A DNA stretch of 64,000 nucleotides. It comes from Candidatus Leptofilum gracile (GTDB lineage Bacteria; Chloroflexota; Anaerolineae; Promineifilales; Promineifilaceae). The notes under the pieces were generated by a model, which was given only the letters and a program-made list of their open reading frames with translations, had not been told where the DNA came from and made no database searches. How positions within the stretch are numbered: the first letter of the stretch is position 1; each line of letters begins with the position of its first letter. The stretch is from NCBI GenBank assembly GCA_016713825.1, contig JADJOJ010000011.1:124001-188000 (forward strand), read 5' to 3'. The position numbers and the translations under genes are program-made. Below are positions 61,761-64,000 of the stretch, piece by piece.

Positions 61761-62083
61761 TAATGGCTCTTTGGGAATTCAGGGGGGGTACAACCCGTGA
61801 TGCGTGAAACGTGATACGTGACCGGAGCGGTATCACGTTTCACGCATCACGTTTCACGCTAAACCCCACGAAATCCTGAAGACCCATAATAATGACGCCG
61901 TATGCCAGGGTGTAAATAAGTTTCTTTTTTCCTTCGCGCCTTGGCGTTGCCCAGAAAAGTGACGAGAGTCGGATTGGTTGGGCGAGTGGATCATCTGCCA
62001 AATCCAAGTAAAATCCTTGCAGGAATTATTACTTGGCTGGCCAAACTACCCACCAACCACCAGCCACTTTCAATCAGGAGATT
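61761..62083. other. Intergenic region upstream of ilvE
   Basis: The left third is the MITE-like element. The remainder (61894-62083) has no gene and must hold the ilvE promoter. I see no clear T-box, attenuator or -35/-10 pair in it. Confidence 0.5.
61765..61885. mobile_element. MITE-like element, copy 2
   Basis: The copy is 121 bp, starting GGCTCTTTGGGAATTCAGG and ending CCTGAAGACCC like copy 1 at 53928-54041, with the same inner GTGAAACGTGA/TCACGTTTCACGC hairpin. Flanked by ATAATAAT (61757-61764 and 61886-61893), an 8-bp target duplication different in sequence from that of copy 1. Confidence 0.75.
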
Positions 62084-63163
62084 ATGATGGAACTTGAAGT
62101 TGTTGAACTGGACCCGACCACGCTTAAAACACCCCCAACCGATGATTTTGGTTTTGGCAATAAATTCTCCAACCGGATGTTTAGCCAAAAGTACAGCCCA
62201 GAACGAGGCTGGCACGACGCCAAAATTGGCCCTTACGAGAATTTTAGCCTGCCGCCGTCTACGGCCGTTTTTCACTACGCTCAGGAAATATTCGAAGGCA
62301 CCAAAGCGTACCGCCGCGCCGATGGGAACATTAATCTTTTTCGGCCGTGGGAAAATATGAAACGGTTCAACAACTCCGCCCGCCGCATGTCCATGGCTGT
62401 GGTGGATGAAGAAGAACATCTCAGCGCCATCGTCAAGCTCATCGAGCTGGAGCATGATTGGGTGCCCAACGTAGACGGAGCCAGCCTCTACATTCGCCCC
62501 ACCATGATCGCCACCGACCCGGCGCTGGGCGTACACGCCAGCAGCAGCTACCTGCACTTTGTCATCGTTGGCCCCGTAGGTGCCTACTTCAAAGAAGGGT
62601 TCAATCCCGTCCCCGTTTACATTTCCGATAAGTACCGCCGGGCGGTGCGGGGCGGCGTGGGGGATGCCAAAACGGGCGGCAACTACGCCGCCAGCCTCTT
62701 CGTGAGCGAAGACGCCAAGAAAAAAGGATACTCCCAGGTGCTCTGGCTAGACGCCATCGAAGGCCGCTACGTGGAAGAAGTGGGCGCGATGAATATCTGC
62801 TTTGTTTACGAAGGCCAGAAAATCGTGACGCCACCGCTCACTGGCTCCATTTTGCCCGGCATCACCCGCAAATCGGTGCTGGAGCTGGGGCGCGATCTGG
62901 GCTACGACGTGTCTGAAGAGCCGGTGGACGTGCACCAGATGCTGGCCGATGTGCAAAGTGGCAAAATCACCGAGGTGTTTGGCTGCGGCACGGCGGCGGT
63001 CATTGCGCCAGTGGGCAAGTTTGGCTTCCAGGATCAGGAGTACCTCATCAATGATAACCAGCCGGGGCCAGTTTCTAAACATTTGTACGATGAGCTGACT
63101 GGGATTCAGTACGGCCGTATCCCCGACCGCTTCAACTGGACCTTAACCATTGATGTGAATTAA
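62084..63163 (+). CDS. ilvE: Branched-chain amino acid aminotransferase
   Basis: This 359-residue fold-type IV PLP enzyme interconverts Val, Leu and Ile with their 2-oxo acids. The PLP lysine is Lys196 in GVGDAKTGGNYAAS. Other family signatures: HYAQEIFEGTKAYR, YIRPTMIATDP, VEEVGAMNICFVY, GSILPGITRKSVLELG and FGCGTAAVIAPVG. It is of the long eukaryote-like subgroup found in many bacteria. AGGAG precedes the start; an ATG at 62087 is also possible. It fits functionally with the methylcrotonyl-CoA carboxylase in leucine breakdown. Confidence 0.95.
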   Translation: MMELEVVELDPTTLKTPPTDDFGFGNKFSNRMFSQKYSPERGWHDAKIGPYENFSLPPSTAVFHYAQEIFEGTKAYRRADGNINLFRPWENMKRFNNSARRMSMAVVDEEEHLSAIVKLIELEHDWVPNVDGASLYIRPTMIATDPALGVHASSSYLHFVIVGPVGAYFKEGFNPVPVYISDKYRRAVRGGVGDAKTGGNYAASLFVSEDAKKKGYSQVLWLDAIEGRYVEEVGAMNICFVYEGQKIVTPPLTGSILPGITRKSVLELGRDLGYDVSEEPVDVHQMLADVQSGKITEVFGCGTAAVIAPVGKFGFQDQEYLINDNQPGPVSKHLYDELTGIQYGRIPDRFNWTLTIDVN

Positions 63164-63181
63164 TTCATGCTGCGCAAACCA

Positions 63182-63244
63182 AGACTACAAAAGTCTTCCT
63201 CAGACTGGTAATTGGCTAAAATTCAGCAAAGACTTTTGTAGTCT
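63182..63244 (+). terminator. Hairpin after ilvE
   Basis: Perfect 15-bp arms AGACTACAAAAGTCT (63182-63196) and its complement (63230-63244), 33-base loop. No clear U tract follows, so it may be a dispersed repeat rather than a terminator. Confidence 0.45.
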
Positions 63245-63328
63245 CCATACATTAAGCTGAATTGACACCATTTGAGAGCCATTTTGGCTCGGTTGATAGT
63301 TTCTGACGGCAAAATGGGACGATACTCG

Positions 63329-63364
63329 AAGCTGGATTCTTAATGGAGTCCAGCTTTTTATTTG
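63329..63364 (+). terminator. Intrinsic-terminator-like hairpin before the thiolase gene
   Basis: AAGCTGGA (63329-63336) pairs with TCCAGCTT (63349-63356), followed by TTTATTTG. It lies about 45 bases before the thiolase ATG and could be an attenuator or the end of the ilvE message. Confidence 0.5.
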
Positions 63365-63409
63365 CTCTTGATGGGTAATTACTCAATTACTTAGTTACTG
63401 GAGAATTGT

Positions 63410-64000
63410 ATGCGTGAAGTAGCAATCTTAGGCGTGGGGCAAACGGCCGTTCGCGAGCAGTGGGACCAATCCATCCGGCAGCTGGCCGTGACGGCAGGCC
63501 GGGCCGCCCTGCAAGATGCGGGCGTCGATCGCGTCGATGCCATCTACGTCGGCAACATGACCAGCGGCCTGCTCAACCAACAAATGCAGCTGGGCGCCCT
63601 GGTGGCCGACCACCTGAACCAGCACGGCGCAGAAGCCGTAAAAATGGAAGCTGCCTGCGGCTCTGCGGGTTCCGCCATGCGCCAGGGCTTGCTGGCCGTC
63701 GCCAGCGGCGAACTGGACGCCGTGCTCGTCATTGGCGTAGAAAAAATGACCGAGACGCCATTTACAGAAACCACCGCCGCCCTCACCACCGCCGCCGACG
63801 CCGACTACGAAATCATTCACGGCGTCACCTTTGTGGGGCTAAACGCCCTCATCATGCGGCGCTACATGCATGAATACGGCTACCAGCGGAGCGATTTTGC
63901 CCCGTTTGCCCTCAACGCCCACAGCAACGGGGCCAAAAACCCCAACGCCATGTTCCGCGAACCGATCAGCCAGCGCATTTACGACAAAGGGCGCATCGTG
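63410..64000 (+). CDS. Thiolase-family acetyl-CoA acyltransferase, 3' part beyond the window
   Basis: Start at 63410 (CTGGAG upstream); 197 codons are visible and the frame stays open at the edge. The N-terminal thiolase domain has the active-site cysteine Cys83 in KMEAACGSAGSAM and the family sequences VAILGVGQTAVRE and LVIGVEKMTETP. The sequence style is that of SCP2-type/archaeal-like thiolases, which often work with a partner DUF35 protein encoded next door; that region is outside the window. Confidence 0.9.
   Translation, partial: MREVAILGVGQTAVREQWDQSIRQLAVTAGRAALQDAGVDRVDAIYVGNMTSGLLNQQMQLGALVADHLNQHGAEAVKMEAACGSAGSAMRQGLLAVASGELDAVLVIGVEKMTETPFTETTAALTTAADADYEIIHGVTFVGLNALIMRRYMHEYGYQRSDFAPFALNAHSNGAKNPNAMFREPISQRIYDKGRIV

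Noticed and set aside
61894..62083. T-box or leader peptide upstream of ilvE
   Set aside because: No T-box sequence, no run of branched-chain codons and no attenuator hairpin are visible.

Overview
The window comes from a bacterial chromosome with GC in the high fifties by eye. A Chloroflexota (Anaerolineae/Ardenticatenia-like) lineage fits best: a MenA-type menaquinone pathway, multi-GAF sensor kinases with many-spanning membrane inputs, class III cyclase/ATPase/TPR regulators, YnjB-type and sugar ABC importers, and proline-rich anchored lipoproteins. This placement is inference from gene content, not a phylogeny.

Layout. 1-2842: a large cyclase-ATPase regulator, cut by the window edge and frameshifted. 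3201-8340: MenA, a double GNAT protein and a GAF-GAF histidine kinase. 8379-15728: a glutaminyl cyclase lipoprotein, small membrane proteins, a DUF2178-XRE-DUF4386 operon, and a tight DNA-repair-like/GIY-YIG/M20 peptidase operon. 16029-21241: an unusual cassette-like array in which the 3' end of an acyl-CoA carboxyltransferase gene is repeated next to AT-rich orphan genes, one of them broken by an IS66-family insertion with a perfect 8-bp target duplication. 21242-30459: frameshifted small membrane proteins with poly-G tracts, a YbaK deacylase, a radical SAM protein, a second histidine kinase, a PAF-AH-like esterase, an MDR dehydrogenase and a TPR protein. 30540-39277: RNase J, a PP2C phosphatase, a sugar ABC importer with an embedded metallophosphatase, a lipoprotein and a TPR-TM protein. 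39373-45480: maf and the translation block rplL-rplJ-rplA-rplK-nusG-secE-tRNA-Trp-tuf-tRNA-Thr-Tyr-Thr, transcribed leftward. 45722-53571: an OB-like/ATP-grasp pair, a Tat-exported coiled-coil protein and a complete YnjBCD-like importer. 54061-64000: Era, a nitrilase-fold amidase, an Lgt-like protein, a third histidine kinase overlapping a DUF2071 gene, methylglyoxal synthase, a branched-chain aminotransferase and a thiolase cut by the edge.

The most striking genome-level signal is the octamer ACGGCCGT, often inside a longer dyad such as GGAAACGGCCGTTTCC. I count about 120 copies by eye where base composition predicts one or two. It lies in coding and intergenic DNA alike and recurs in proteins as Thr-Ala-Val, Asn-Gly-Arg and Arg-Pro. 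It is almost absent from the ribosomal/tuf block and absent from the IS element. It looks like a highly iterated palindrome comparable in kind to cyanobacterial HIP1. The second candidate system is the 3'-end duplication array at 16029-19757. The intergenic DNA also carries several dispersed hairpin or repeat families, including a MITE-like element with 8-bp target duplications. Several genes appear to start directly downstream of a -10 box, which suggests leaderless transcripts.
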